Shown piece by piece: positions 6,833-12,148 of a stretch of DNA of 12,148 bases. How positions within the stretch are numbered: position 1 is the first letter of the stretch; the number at the start of each line of letters is the position of its first letter. The stretch is from HGM12669 sp048527645. GTDB lineage: Bacteria > Bacillota > Clostridia > Oscillospirales > CAG-272. The stretch is taken from assembly GCA_048527645.1 (NCBI GenBank), contig DBGFNI010000184.1, forward strand, positions 1 through 12,148, written 5' to 3'. The notes below the pieces were generated by a model that was not told the origin of the DNA, did no database searches, and saw nothing but the letters and a program-made list of their open reading frames with translations. Both the position numbers and the translations under genes were made by a program.

Positions 6833-7734
6833 GCGCGACGGTTTTTGCCGCGGATTGCCAACAGAAACACCGTGGACACAATGAGAAAAAAGCCCAGCAA
6901 ATCCATGGGAGAAAACGAGGTTTTCAGCCATAGAAAAGAAATCACCGCGGAGGATACCGGTTCCACAGAGGAAATCACGCTTGCCTGAATCGGCCCGATG
7001 TCGCTGACCGCCTGCAAATACAGTGAAAACGCCAGCACCGTTCCCACCACGACAATTGCCGCGATGGCAAGCCACGCAGCCGCATCCAGTCCCTGCGGGA
7101 TGCGCCAGATGCGGAATACCGCGGCAAGCACCAGCCCGCCGGCAAGCATCCCCACGCCGTTGACCACAACGCTGGAACGCTTGGCAACGACATATCCGGG
7201 AATCAGCGTGTAGAAAACCACCGACAGCGCAGCGGCAATGCACCAGAACAGGCCGCGGGGTGAAATGGCAAGGCTGCCGGGATCGCCGTGCGTCGCCAAA
7301 AGATAGGTTCCCGTCAGCGCCAACAGCACCGATATCCCCTCAAAGAAATGCGGCAGGCGCTTTTGCCCGACGCACACCACCAGCATCACCAAAACGGGCC
7401 CGACATACTGAATCACCGTCGCAGTCGCCGCATTGGTATAGGAAATTGCCGTCAGATAAGAAAGCTGGCATAGCATCAACCCGAAAACGCCGAAGCTGAG
7501 TATCCGCATCAGATCCCGCCGGTCCCGCAGCGCCGCCGCCAGATTCTGCCGCTGCGCTATGACGGAAACCAAAAGCAGAATGATCCCCGCGCAAAGCAGA
7601 CGCACGGCGGTCAGCCAGCCGCTGGGAACATTTTTTTGTTCAAAGAGATACTGCCCGCAGCACCCGGAAAAGCCCCAGCAGATACCTCCCGCAATGCCGC
7701 AGACCAGTCCGCGCAGTTTTTTTCTTCCCTTCAT
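6829..7734 (-). CDS. EamA-family (drug/metabolite transporter superfamily) membrane permease
   Basis: A 301-aa protein with about ten hydrophobic helices arranged as two EamA repeats, a basic N-terminus (MKGRKKLR) and a basic C-terminus (RGKNRRA). The repeat ends carry the family pattern, with a Tyr/Ala/Thr-rich segment and IQYVGPVLVML in the first half and SSVEPVSSAVISFLWL in the second. The family covers exporters and importers of amino acids, nucleotides, sugars and drugs, and the substrate cannot be read from sequence. I chose ATG 7734-7732 because GAGGG is 6 bases upstream, and because the promoter just upstream would start the mRNA near 7767. That rules out a longer frame reaching 7830. 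It is a separate transcription unit lying between the spoIIIA terminator and the CapA-family gene; the proximity to spoIIIA does not by itself imply a sporulation role. Confidence 0.9.
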   Translation of the reverse strand: MKGRKKLRGLVCGIAGGICWGFSGCCGQYLFEQKNVPSGWLTAVRLLCAGIILLLVSVIAQRQNLAAALRDRRDLMRILSFGVFGLMLCQLSYLTAISYTNAATATVIQYVGPVLVMLVVCVGQKRLPHFFEGISVLLALTGTYLLATHGDPGSLAISPRGLFWCIAAALSVVFYTLIPGYVVAKRSSVVVNGVGMLAGGLVLAAVFRIWRIPQGLDAAAWLAIAAIVVVGTVLAFSLYLQAVSDIGPIQASVISSVEPVSSAVISFLWLKTSFSPMDLLGFFLIVSTVFLLAIRGKNRRA

Positions 7735-7773
7735 TGTCAACCCTCTTCCCCGCCTTGCCGTCGCATTGCTCCT

Positions 7774-7802
7774 ATTGTAACAAATTCCATGGCGATTGTC
7801 AA
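7774..7802 (-). promoter_or_regulatory. Sigma-A promoter of the EamA-family transporter gene
   Basis: TTGACA (7802-7797), a 17-base spacer and TACAAT (7779-7774) on the minus strand, with the start expected near 7767 and a leader of about 33 bases. It begins about 25 bases beyond the spoIIIA terminator stem, so the transporter is uncoupled from the sporulation operon. Confidence 0.83.
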
Positions 7803-7826
7803 TCGGCGCACGCGGAACAAACGCAA

Positions 7827-7856
7827 ACACGGAGCACGCTGCGGCGTGCTCCGTGT
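7827..7856 (-). terminator. Terminator of the spoIIIA operon
   Basis: A perfect 13-bp stem: ACACGGAGCACGC (7827-7839) pairs with GCGTGCTCCGTGT (7844-7856) around a 4-base loop. It begins 12 bases after the spoIIIAH stop. On the minus strand the stem is followed by TTGCGTTTGTT, T-rich but interrupted. On the plus strand an A-run follows, so termination acts in the spoIIIA direction. Confidence 0.8.
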
Positions 7857-7868
7857 AAAAAAGAGCAT

Positions 7869-8582
7869 TTATTTTTCGATGATTTTCAGATTTGCCGGAA
7901 GAATGCCGGCTGTCTCATATACGATTTCCTGAATTTGCGCCACCTCATTTTCCATCAGTCCGTCCGTTTTCACAATGACGCTCGCTGTTTCGCCGCTGAC
8001 CACCGCCACGCAGTTTTCAAAGCCTTTGCTCATCACAAGCGCTTCGATTTCGCCCTCGCTTTCGATTTCGCCGGCAATCTGCGCCATGCTGGTCATTGCG
8101 TCATCCACCGCCTCCTGTGAGGCGTTGCCGTCGATCACCGTCTGCAAAACCTCCATTGCCTCGTCGCGCGCGCGTTCGCGGTTGATCTGGGAGACAGCGA
8201 AATAATCACTTCCCGTATCCTTTTGCACCTTCATCGCCTCATCCAGCGCCTGCTGCTCCTCCTGACTGATCGCATCCCCCTTTGTCGCAGCGCTACTGTC
8301 GGCACGGTACAGATACCAGTTGAAATAAACGGCAGCGCCGATGACCAGAACGGAAGCGGCGACAATCAGATGCTTTCGGTTTTCTCTGACGCCGCGCCAT
8401 GCTCTGCGATACCATGCGTTTTCATGATCGTGCACCGCTTTTTTCAGAAGGGAAACGGCGTTTGGACTGATCTGCTCCTGCTCCTGCGCGGGAGAGGAAA
8501 GCAAATGCTTTTCCCGCATCATCTCTCCCAAAGCTTCCTCATTGTCGTCTTTTCCGAAAAAGTTTTTTCCCAATAATTGCAT
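7869..8582 (-). CDS. spoIIIAH: SpoIIIAH, ring protein of the mother cell-forespore channel
   Basis: A 237-aa protein with one membrane helix at about residues 71-92 (HLIVAASVLVIGAAVYFNWYLY) after an Arg/Lys-rich stretch. The C-terminal part is an alpha/beta domain with GENCVAVVSG-like and SVIVKTDGLMENEVAQIQEIV segments, as expected for the YscJ/FliF-like ring-building domain. In B. subtilis this domain sits in the intermembrane space and binds forespore SpoIIQ. Residues about 105-160 form a charged helical region. The oddity is the roughly 70 residues before the membrane helix; the B. subtilis protein has only a few. They are rich in Glu, Gln and Lys and have no recognisable domain. ATG 8582-8580 has AAGGAG 9 bases upstream. 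It is the last gene of the operon, just before the terminator, in the normal AH position. Confidence 0.88.
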   Translation of the reverse strand: MQLLGKNFFGKDDNEEALGEMMREKHLLSSPAQEQEQISPNAVSLLKKAVHDHENAWYRRAWRGVRENRKHLIVAASVLVIGAAVYFNWYLYRADSSAATKGDAISQEEQQALDEAMKVQKDTGSDYFAVSQINRERARDEAMEVLQTVIDGNASQEAVDDAMTSMAQIAGEIESEGEIEALVMSKGFENCVAVVSGETASVIVKTDGLMENEVAQIQEIVYETAGILPANLKIIEK

Positions 8583-8613
8583 TTCTATCTTCTCCTTTGA
8601 TTCATAATCTTTT

Positions 8614-9024
8614 TTATGAGTCTGCGATGTAGATATGTGATGAGGGAATGCCGAAGGTTTGCGTCAGCATCCGATACAGTTCCAAAGCGACCTGCGTATC
8701 TCCCCCTCCCTTGCAAAAAACGGCAACCCCTTGCAGCTGCGGCTTTTCCTCCGCGTCATACCACAGTGCCGTCGTCTCTCCCCCGCCGCTCTGCCAGGTC
8801 AGAATCACGCGGGCGTCGGGATCGTCGGCGAGCGTTTGTACCATCTGCTCTATTGTATGCCTGGTCAGTTCCGGATATGACAGGGTGTCCGCATCCGTTT
8901 GTGTGCTTTTCGTCTTTTTTCCGGAGCCGAAAAACAGCAAAGCCAGACCGATCAGCGCGATCAGCGTCCAGAACAGCGTTTTTTTGTCATTCATTCGGAT
9001 CAAAAATTGCTTTACGGCGTGCAT
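8614..9024 (-). CDS. spoIIIAG: SpoIIIAG, short form (channel ring protein)
   Basis: A 136-aa protein with one membrane helix (about 17-33) and then a compact alpha/beta domain. The helix PELTRHTIEQMVQTLADD is followed by strand ARVILTWQS (71-79), a short turn, LQGVAVFCKGGG (97-108), a helix, and FGIPSSHIYIADS at the end. The P.L.GV.V.C.GG pattern and the FGI....I.I ending are typical of SpoIIIAG. In B. subtilis the protein is 229 aa and carries an insertion in the ring-building fold that makes the large beta-barrel of the ring. Here only about 17 residues join strand 71-79 to LQGVAV, so that element seems missing. The gene overlaps the end of spoIIIAF by 13 bases. ATG 9024-9022 has GAGGTG 8 bases upstream. 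The open frame is intact and its ends match the family, so I read it as a naturally short form and not a broken gene. Confidence 0.85.
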   Translation of the reverse strand: MHAVKQFLIRMNDKKTLFWTLIALIGLALLFFGSGKKTKSTQTDADTLSYPELTRHTIEQMVQTLADDPDARVILTWQSGGGETTALWYDAEEKPQLQGVAVFCKGGGDTQVALELYRMLTQTFGIPSSHIYIADS

Positions 9025-9482
9025 ATTACATTCACCTCGCTTTGCACCTGAAAGGTTTCCGTGAGATAGGCTTCGATTTTTTCGGTCAAAATACCGTATT
9101 GGGCACCGTTTAGCACCACCTTGATTTCGGCGATGCGCACCTGCCCCGTGTCCGTGTCATCACAAACAATCTTCGCTTGCACCGCCTCCTTCTCCACGCC
9201 CCATTTCGATGCCAGCGCTTCCCGGATGTTTTCCGACAAAATTTCACAGGTTTGTTCAATCACCATTTTCTCCCCACTTTGCACCGCGGCAGCCTCTTCG
9301 CCAGCCGCCTCTCCGCTTTGCTGCAAATCCTTCTCCGATGTGATATGCAGAGAAGAGAGCAGCGCGCACAGAATCACAAGCGAAAACACGGCTTTCACAT
9401 ATTTCCCGCTCCCTTCCCGCTCTCCCGGCAGACAGGTCAGCAGGATCTGCGCGGCACATGCCAAAACAATCAGACCGTACAT
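9012..9482 (-). CDS. spoIIIAF: SpoIIIAF, stage III sporulation membrane protein
   Basis: A 156-aa protein (206 in B. subtilis) with two N-terminal membrane helices, about 2-18 and 28-46, separated by a charged loop and followed by KYVKAVFSLVILCALLSSL, a segment typical of the family. A Glu/Gln/Ala-rich linker leads to a C-terminal alpha/beta domain (about 75-156) with VRIAEIKVVL and a closing helix-strand, consistent with a ring-building domain in the intermembrane space. It is one of the ring components of the SpoIIIA-SpoIIQ channel. ATG 9482-9480 has GAGAGGGG about 6 bases upstream, starting right at the spoIIIAE stop. Identification rests on both the sequence pattern and its place between AE and AG. 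Confidence 0.86.
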   Translation of the reverse strand: MYGLIVLACAAQILLTCLPGEREGSGKYVKAVFSLVILCALLSSLHITSEKDLQQSGEAAGEEAAAVQSGEKMVIEQTCEILSENIREALASKWGVEKEAVQAKIVCDDTDTGQVRIAEIKVVLNGAQYGILTEKIEAYLTETFQVQSEVNVICTP

Positions 9483-9494
9483 ATTTTTCCCCTC

Positions 9495-10604
9495 TCAACA
9501 GGCAGCTCCCGCCGCAAGAATACCACATTGCAGCATAAACAGCACACCTGTAAAGGCAAGAATCGCAGCAAGAAATCCGCTGATTTCTCCCACCGTCTGT
9601 AGAACGGTATGCTCCCTTTGCAGCGCAAGCAGCTCCGCCGCTGCCGCACATAAGCAGCACATCCCGCGAAACAGCAGCAGGCGGATCAACGGCTGCAGCA
9701 GCACCACCAGCAATACGGCGATGCCGCCGCCTCCCACAAGCCCCTTCACACTGCCAAGCGCGGCGGACACCGTGGTGACGGCGTCAGAGAGTGCGGTGCC
9801 CACAACCGGGACGAGATTGCCCATGGCGAATTTCACCCCACGTATCCCGAGGCTGTCCGATGCTGCTGCGATCGTTTTTTGAAATGCCAATACGGCGGTC
9901 AAAACGGTAGACAAAAAGCCGATCACCCACAAAAAGCATTTGCGGATCATGCGCCCGATGCTCTCCAACGAAAAAGGCGCGCTGCACAGAGACAGTACTC
10001 CAAGTGCCAGTGACGCATTCACCGCCGGGCGCAGGACGCGATCCGCCACCGTTCCCACCAGCGAGAAAAACGCACTCATGCCGACACGGGAGGCGCTTGC
10101 CGTTGCAAGCTTGCCGCTCATCACCGTCACAGCGCACAGCGCCACGGTGATGCTGTTCATGACGCGGCGCAGTGTGACCAGGCCGTTTTGCACGGCTTGC
10201 AGCTGTTCCTGCACGGATGAAAACAGCACCCAGCACAGCAAAGCCGAGCAAAGCATAGACAGCACATCACGGATTTGCTGCGTACCGATCGCATCGCTGA
10301 ACAGACGGAAGGCCGCGCTGCAAATCAGACACGCCATGACCGTCATGACAAGTGCGCGCAGATTCTTGACCGTTCCGAGCACCGTACTTTTCAGATAGCG
10401 AAAGAGCCCCTGCGAGGCGCCGGTTTCCGTTTCTGTCAGTTCCTCCCAGATTTCCCGCTGTTCTGCGTCCAGAGCCTGTGCGATCTCTTCTGCGCCGGAC
10501 TGCGCGTAAATACTTTCCCGCAGCGGCTCCTGCGCCGCGGCAGGCATGCAGAGCAGCAACGGAAAAAGCGCTGCCAGGAGAAAACACCGCACACCTTTTT
10601 TCAT
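9495..10604 (-). CDS. spoIIIAE: SpoIIIAE, polytopic membrane component of the sporulation channel
   Basis: A 369-aa protein (399 in B. subtilis). It begins with a signal peptide, MKKGVRCFLLAALFPLLLC then MPAAAQ, likely cut near residue 24. A soluble acidic segment follows (AEEIAQALDAEQREIWEEL), then about seven membrane helices. Conserved-looking parts include LRALVMTVMACLICSAAFRL, the Gly/Ser-rich RGVKFAMGNLVPVVGTALSDA and GLVGGGGIAVLLVVLLQPLIRLL. SpoIIIAE is the largest membrane subunit of the complex and has been compared with type III secretion export components. ATG 10604-10602 forms an ATGA overlap with the spoIIIAD stop and has GGGAG 8 bases upstream. The frame stays open upstream to 10871, but that stretch is coding for AD in another frame and lacks a signal peptide, so the longer version is rejected. 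Confidence 0.93.
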   Translation of the reverse strand: MKKGVRCFLLAALFPLLLCMPAAAQEPLRESIYAQSGAEEIAQALDAEQREIWEELTETETGASQGLFRYLKSTVLGTVKNLRALVMTVMACLICSAAFRLFSDAIGTQQIRDVLSMLCSALLCWVLFSSVQEQLQAVQNGLVTLRRVMNSITVALCAVTVMSGKLATASASRVGMSAFFSLVGTVADRVLRPAVNASLALGVLSLCSAPFSLESIGRMIRKCFLWVIGFLSTVLTAVLAFQKTIAAASDSLGIRGVKFAMGNLVPVVGTALSDAVTTVSAALGSVKGLVGGGGIAVLLVVLLQPLIRLLLFRGMCCLCAAAAELLALQREHTVLQTVGEISGFLAAILAFTGVLFMLQCGILAAGAAC

Positions 10605-10996
10605 GTCAGACTCTCCCTTGCAAACGACAAAAGCTGCTCCAGCAGCGGCAGACACTGCGCCAGAATCACCAGCTTCCCCAAAAACTCCGCCGACTGCGCA
10701 AGCGTAGCCTGTCCCATTTCGCGCGCACAGAGCACGGTGATCTGTGTCAACAACCCCAACCCTAACGCACGCAGCATGATGGTAAAATACGTTTCCACTC
10801 CACTCTGCTGTGCCAGACGGCGAAAAGAAGAAATCATCGGGTATAGCAGCGCTGCCGCCGCGCCCAGACACAGAATGCTACAACACAGCACTACCAATCT
10901 GCCGTAGTTCTCCCGCGCGCGCCCGAGCAGCATAGCGGCGGCAGCGGCGAGGAGCACCGTGCCGCAGAGCTTGACCAGTATCTCCGTGCTGTTCAC
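10601..10996 (-). CDS. spoIIIAD: SpoIIIAD, small four-helix membrane protein
   Basis: A 131-aa protein (133 in B. subtilis) with about four membrane helices (roughly 5-24, 33-53, 70-88 and 105-122). The segment from ETYFTIMLRALGLG through CAREMGQATLAQSAEFLGKLVILAQCLPLLEQLL matches the AC/AD family pattern: YF..LL, a CREAG-like loop, and A.K.E..GK..I. AC and AD resemble each other and are thought to form part of the membrane core of the channel. The start is the GTG at 10996-10994, which overlaps the spoIIIAC TGA in a GTGA. No strong ribosome binding site is visible, so coupling to AC is likely. The frame stays open upstream to 11191 across spoIIIAC, but that part is not membrane-like and is a shadow. 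Confidence 0.92.
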   Translation of the reverse strand: MNSTEILVKLCGTVLLAAAAAMLLGRARENYGRLVVLCCSILCLGAAAALLYPMISSFRRLAQQSGVETYFTIMLRALGLGLLTQITVLCAREMGQATLAQSAEFLGKLVILAQCLPLLEQLLSFARESLT

Positions 10997-11187
10997 AGCC
11001 CAAACACACTCTTCACGCTGCTCAGAAGCGCGGCAATTTCTCCCATAAGCATCATCAACACCAAGACCATTCCGGCAATGCTGACCAACGTCGCCTGCTC
11101 CTCTCTGCCGCTTTTGGAAAGAATCTGACAGGAAACGCTGACCAGCATCCCGATTCCCGCCACTTTCAGAAGTAAGGTGATATCCAT
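10993..11187 (-). CDS. spoIIIAC: SpoIIIAC, small two-helix membrane protein
   Basis: A 64-aa protein, close to the 68 aa of B. subtilis SpoIIIAC. There are two membrane helices (about 3-23 and 34-51) joined by the polar loop SKSGREEQ, followed by a short amphipathic tail (LLSSVKSVFGL). The KVAGIGM...S...QILSKSGREEQATLVSIAGMVLVLMML pattern fits the family well. I chose ATG 11187-11185 over the ATG at 11199 because GGGGA lies 5 bases before the former while the latter has no ribosome binding site. The longer form would only add MGKC. It follows AB after a 28-base gap and overlaps AD by four bases. Confidence 0.9.
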   Translation of the reverse strand: MDITLLLKVAGIGMLVSVSCQILSKSGREEQATLVSIAGMVLVLMMLMGEIAALLSSVKSVFGL

Positions 11188-11192
11188 ACATT

Positions 11193-11197
11193 TCCCC
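11193..11197 (-). promoter_or_regulatory. Ribosome binding site that favours the inner ATG of spoIIIAC
   Basis: GGGGA on the minus strand, 5 bases upstream of ATG 11187-11185. It lies immediately after the alternative ATG at 11199-11197, which therefore has no site of its own. Confidence 0.55.
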
Positions 11198-11215
11198 ATC
11201 CGTTGTTTTTGGTTT

Positions 11216-11632
11216 CTACCACAAAAGCAGAATCATCCCCGCACCGCCCAGCAAAGCAAGCGGGGCATGCAGGTGGGCGCACAGCTTGTTTTCTTCATGC
11301 GCCTTGTGCAAATTTTGATGTAAATATTTCGAAAAAGCCGCGCAGCGTCTTTCCTCACAGGCGGTATCCCCGCCGCCCAGCTCCCGGCAAAAGCATGCCC
11401 ATTGTTCCGCCTCCTGCGCGTTGAGCGCACACAGCGTCCGCGCATCGGGCGCGCGCGCGAGCAGGGCAGCTGCCGGCGTTCGCTTTTCGCTGATTTCCCT
11501 TTGCGCTTGCCCGACGAATTGTGCCAGCGCCTGCAGTGCGGCGATCCTGTCCTTCTGCCTGTCCTGCTGTCGCTTTTGCACAGCAAAAACGGCACACAGC
11601 AGCAGCACAGCCCCGCAGACCCGCAGTGTCAC
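11216..11632 (-). CDS. spoIIIAB: SpoIIIAB, helical membrane protein related to GspF-type platform proteins
   Basis: A 138-aa protein (171 in B. subtilis). It has an N-terminal membrane helix (MTLRVCGAVLLLCAVFAV), a helical soluble part, and a C-terminal membrane helix (PLALLGGAGMILLLW). The segment RIAALQALAQFVGQAQREISEKRTPAAALL matches the family hallmark R...L..L..AL..L..EI....TPL..AL. Known structure of the SpoIIIAB soluble part resembles the cytoplasmic domain of GspF from type II secretion, and it is the likely partner of the SpoIIIAA ATPase. The start is the GTG at 11632-11630, overlapping the spoIIIAA stop in a GTGA, with GGAGG 10 bases upstream. The protein is about 30 residues shorter than in Bacillus, mostly in the middle helices; both membrane ends are present. 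It has several cysteines (CFCRELGGGDTACEERRC) not typical of the Bacillus protein. Confidence 0.9.
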   Translation of the reverse strand: MTLRVCGAVLLLCAVFAVQKRQQDRQKDRIAALQALAQFVGQAQREISEKRTPAAALLARAPDARTLCALNAQEAEQWACFCRELGGGDTACEERRCAAFSKYLHQNLHKAHEENKLCAHLHAPLALLGGAGMILLLW

Positions 11633-12148
11633 AGCGCAATATCCTCCCGCCGATGCACGGCATAGCGAAATGCTTCTCCCGCTCTTGTCACGCCGATATA
11701 CTGCGCAAACACCCCGCTGCCATGGAGCCGGCGCAGCCCGGGACGCGAGAGCAGGCGCTGCGGGCTGTCACCGTGCGCCGTTGCGATCAGCGGAACGCCG
11801 CTGTTCTGCGCGTACAGCACCGCGCGGGTCTGCTCGGGCGAACCGATTTCATCACAGAACATCACCTGCGCGTTCATATTGCGCGTTGCGATCCGAATGC
11901 CCTGCTCCATGTCATAGCCGATCAAAAAATCCGCAAAGCAGTCCCGGTAGTCCTGCGGATCATACAGCTCTGCGGTCGGGTCGATCACAACGCCGCGCCA
12001 CGTTTTTGTCATCTGATGAATCAGGTCGCGAAGCAGTGTTGTTTTTCCCTGTCCGGGCGGTGCGTAGATCAGTGTGGAAACGATCGGCGTGGGCGGCGCC
12101 TCGGTCGGCGCACGGTCCGGCACATCCTCCCGCGCCTGTTTGGGGCAG
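11629..12148 (-). CDS. spoIIIAA: SpoIIIAA, ATPase of the sporulation channel (C-terminal part; 5' end beyond the window)
   Basis: The frame is open to the window edge (residues before the Walker motif read CPKQAREDVPD), so only about 170 residues of a roughly 300-aa protein are seen. Walker A is PPGQGKTT at bases 12060-12037, in the family context IYAPPGQGKTTLLRDL. Walker B is VMFCDEIGSPEQ (Asp-Glu codons at 11853-11848), followed by GVPLIATAHG, the sensor-like region typical of SpoIIIAA. The protein is a secretion-type AAA ATPase of the mother cell, required for sigma-G activity in the forespore and thought to power channel assembly or transport. The segment normally reading VVDERSEI is VVIDPTAELYD here, keeping Asp and the second Glu but losing the Glu-Arg pair. 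A GTG at 12123 is in frame, but starting there would cut off the N-terminal domain, so it is not the start. This is the first gene of the operon; the expected sigma-E promoter lies outside. Confidence 0.93.
   Translation of the reverse strand, partial: CPKQAREDVPDRAPTEAPPTPIVSTLIYAPPGQGKTTLLRDLIHQMTKTWRGVVIDPTAELYDPQDYRDCFADFLIGYDMEQGIRIATRNMNAQVMFCDEIGSPEQTRAVLYAQNSGVPLIATAHGDSPQRLLSRPGLRRLHGSGVFAQYIGVTRAGEAFRYAVHRREDIAL

Noticed and set aside
7735..7830. Longer start for the EamA transporter
   Set aside because: The sigma-A promoter at 7802-7774 and the terminator stem lie inside this extension, and the inner ATG has a good ribosome binding site.
8614..9024. spoIIIAG as a truncated pseudogene
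   Set aside because: The N-terminal helix, the core fold and the family-like C-terminus are all present, with intact overlap to spoIIIAF and a good ribosome binding site. The shortness is internal.
10605..10871. N-terminal extension of the spoIIIAE frame
   Set aside because: It overlaps spoIIIAD coding sequence. The inner ATG gives a signal peptide, a family-like length and an ATGA junction with a ribosome binding site.
10997..11191. N-terminal extension of the spoIIIAD frame
   Set aside because: It covers spoIIIAC in another frame and is polar. The GTG at 10996 gives the 131-aa length expected.
1..12148. A new defence, mobile or secondary-metabolite system
   Set aside because: All coding space is explained by known housekeeping, sporulation, transporter and CapA-type genes. 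I saw no integrase, transposase, long direct repeats, att-like sites or foreign-looking base composition.

Overview
This window looks like chromosomal DNA from an endospore-forming member of the Clostridia. I infer an Oscillospiraceae/Ruminococcaceae-type bacterium with moderately high GC. The evidence is a spoIIIA sporulation operon, an essential-gene cluster in Firmicutes order, AGGAGG-type ribosome binding sites and consensus sigma-A promoters. Every gene I can support is on the minus strand, so transcription runs from high to low coordinates. There is no rRNA, tRNA, CRISPR array, insertion sequence or prophage that I can see, and no gene-free stretch longer than about 155 bases.

Right part (12148 to 7827): the spoIIIA operon, spoIIIAA (its 5' end lies beyond the window) followed by AB, AC, AD, AE, AF, AG and AH. 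The genes are tightly packed, with GTGA or ATGA stop/start overlaps at AA/AB, AC/AD and AD/AE, and end at a 13-bp-stem terminator. Together they encode the SpoIIIA side of the SpoIIIA-SpoIIQ 'feeding tube' joining mother cell and forespore. Two members differ in shape from the Bacillus subtilis proteins: SpoIIIAG is very short (136 aa, a bare ring-building fold), and SpoIIIAH has about 70 residues before its membrane helix.

Middle (7802 to 5513): two probably independent single genes, a 10-TM EamA-family transporter and a CapA-family lipoprotein. Each has its own TTGACA-N17-TAnAAT promoter. A GC-rich perfect palindrome follows the CapA gene.

Left part (5456 to 1): a TTTACA-N17-TACAAT promoter starts the cluster pyrH-frr-uppS-cdsA-dxr-rseP-ispG (ispG runs off the left edge). 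It joins UMP kinase and ribosome recycling factor to lipid-carrier and phospholipid supply. dxr and ispG are MEP-pathway steps that make the isoprenoid units UppS polymerises into undecaprenyl diphosphate. CdsA makes CDP-diacylglycerol. RseP is the site-2 membrane protease. A hairpin in the 117-base frr-uppS gap may tune expression between the two halves.

I found no wholly new system. The points worth a second look are the reduced SpoIIIAG, the extended SpoIIIAH, a calcium-loop-like motif in the RseP PDZ region, the frr-uppS hairpin, and substitutions in conserved motifs of UppS and SpoIIIAA.
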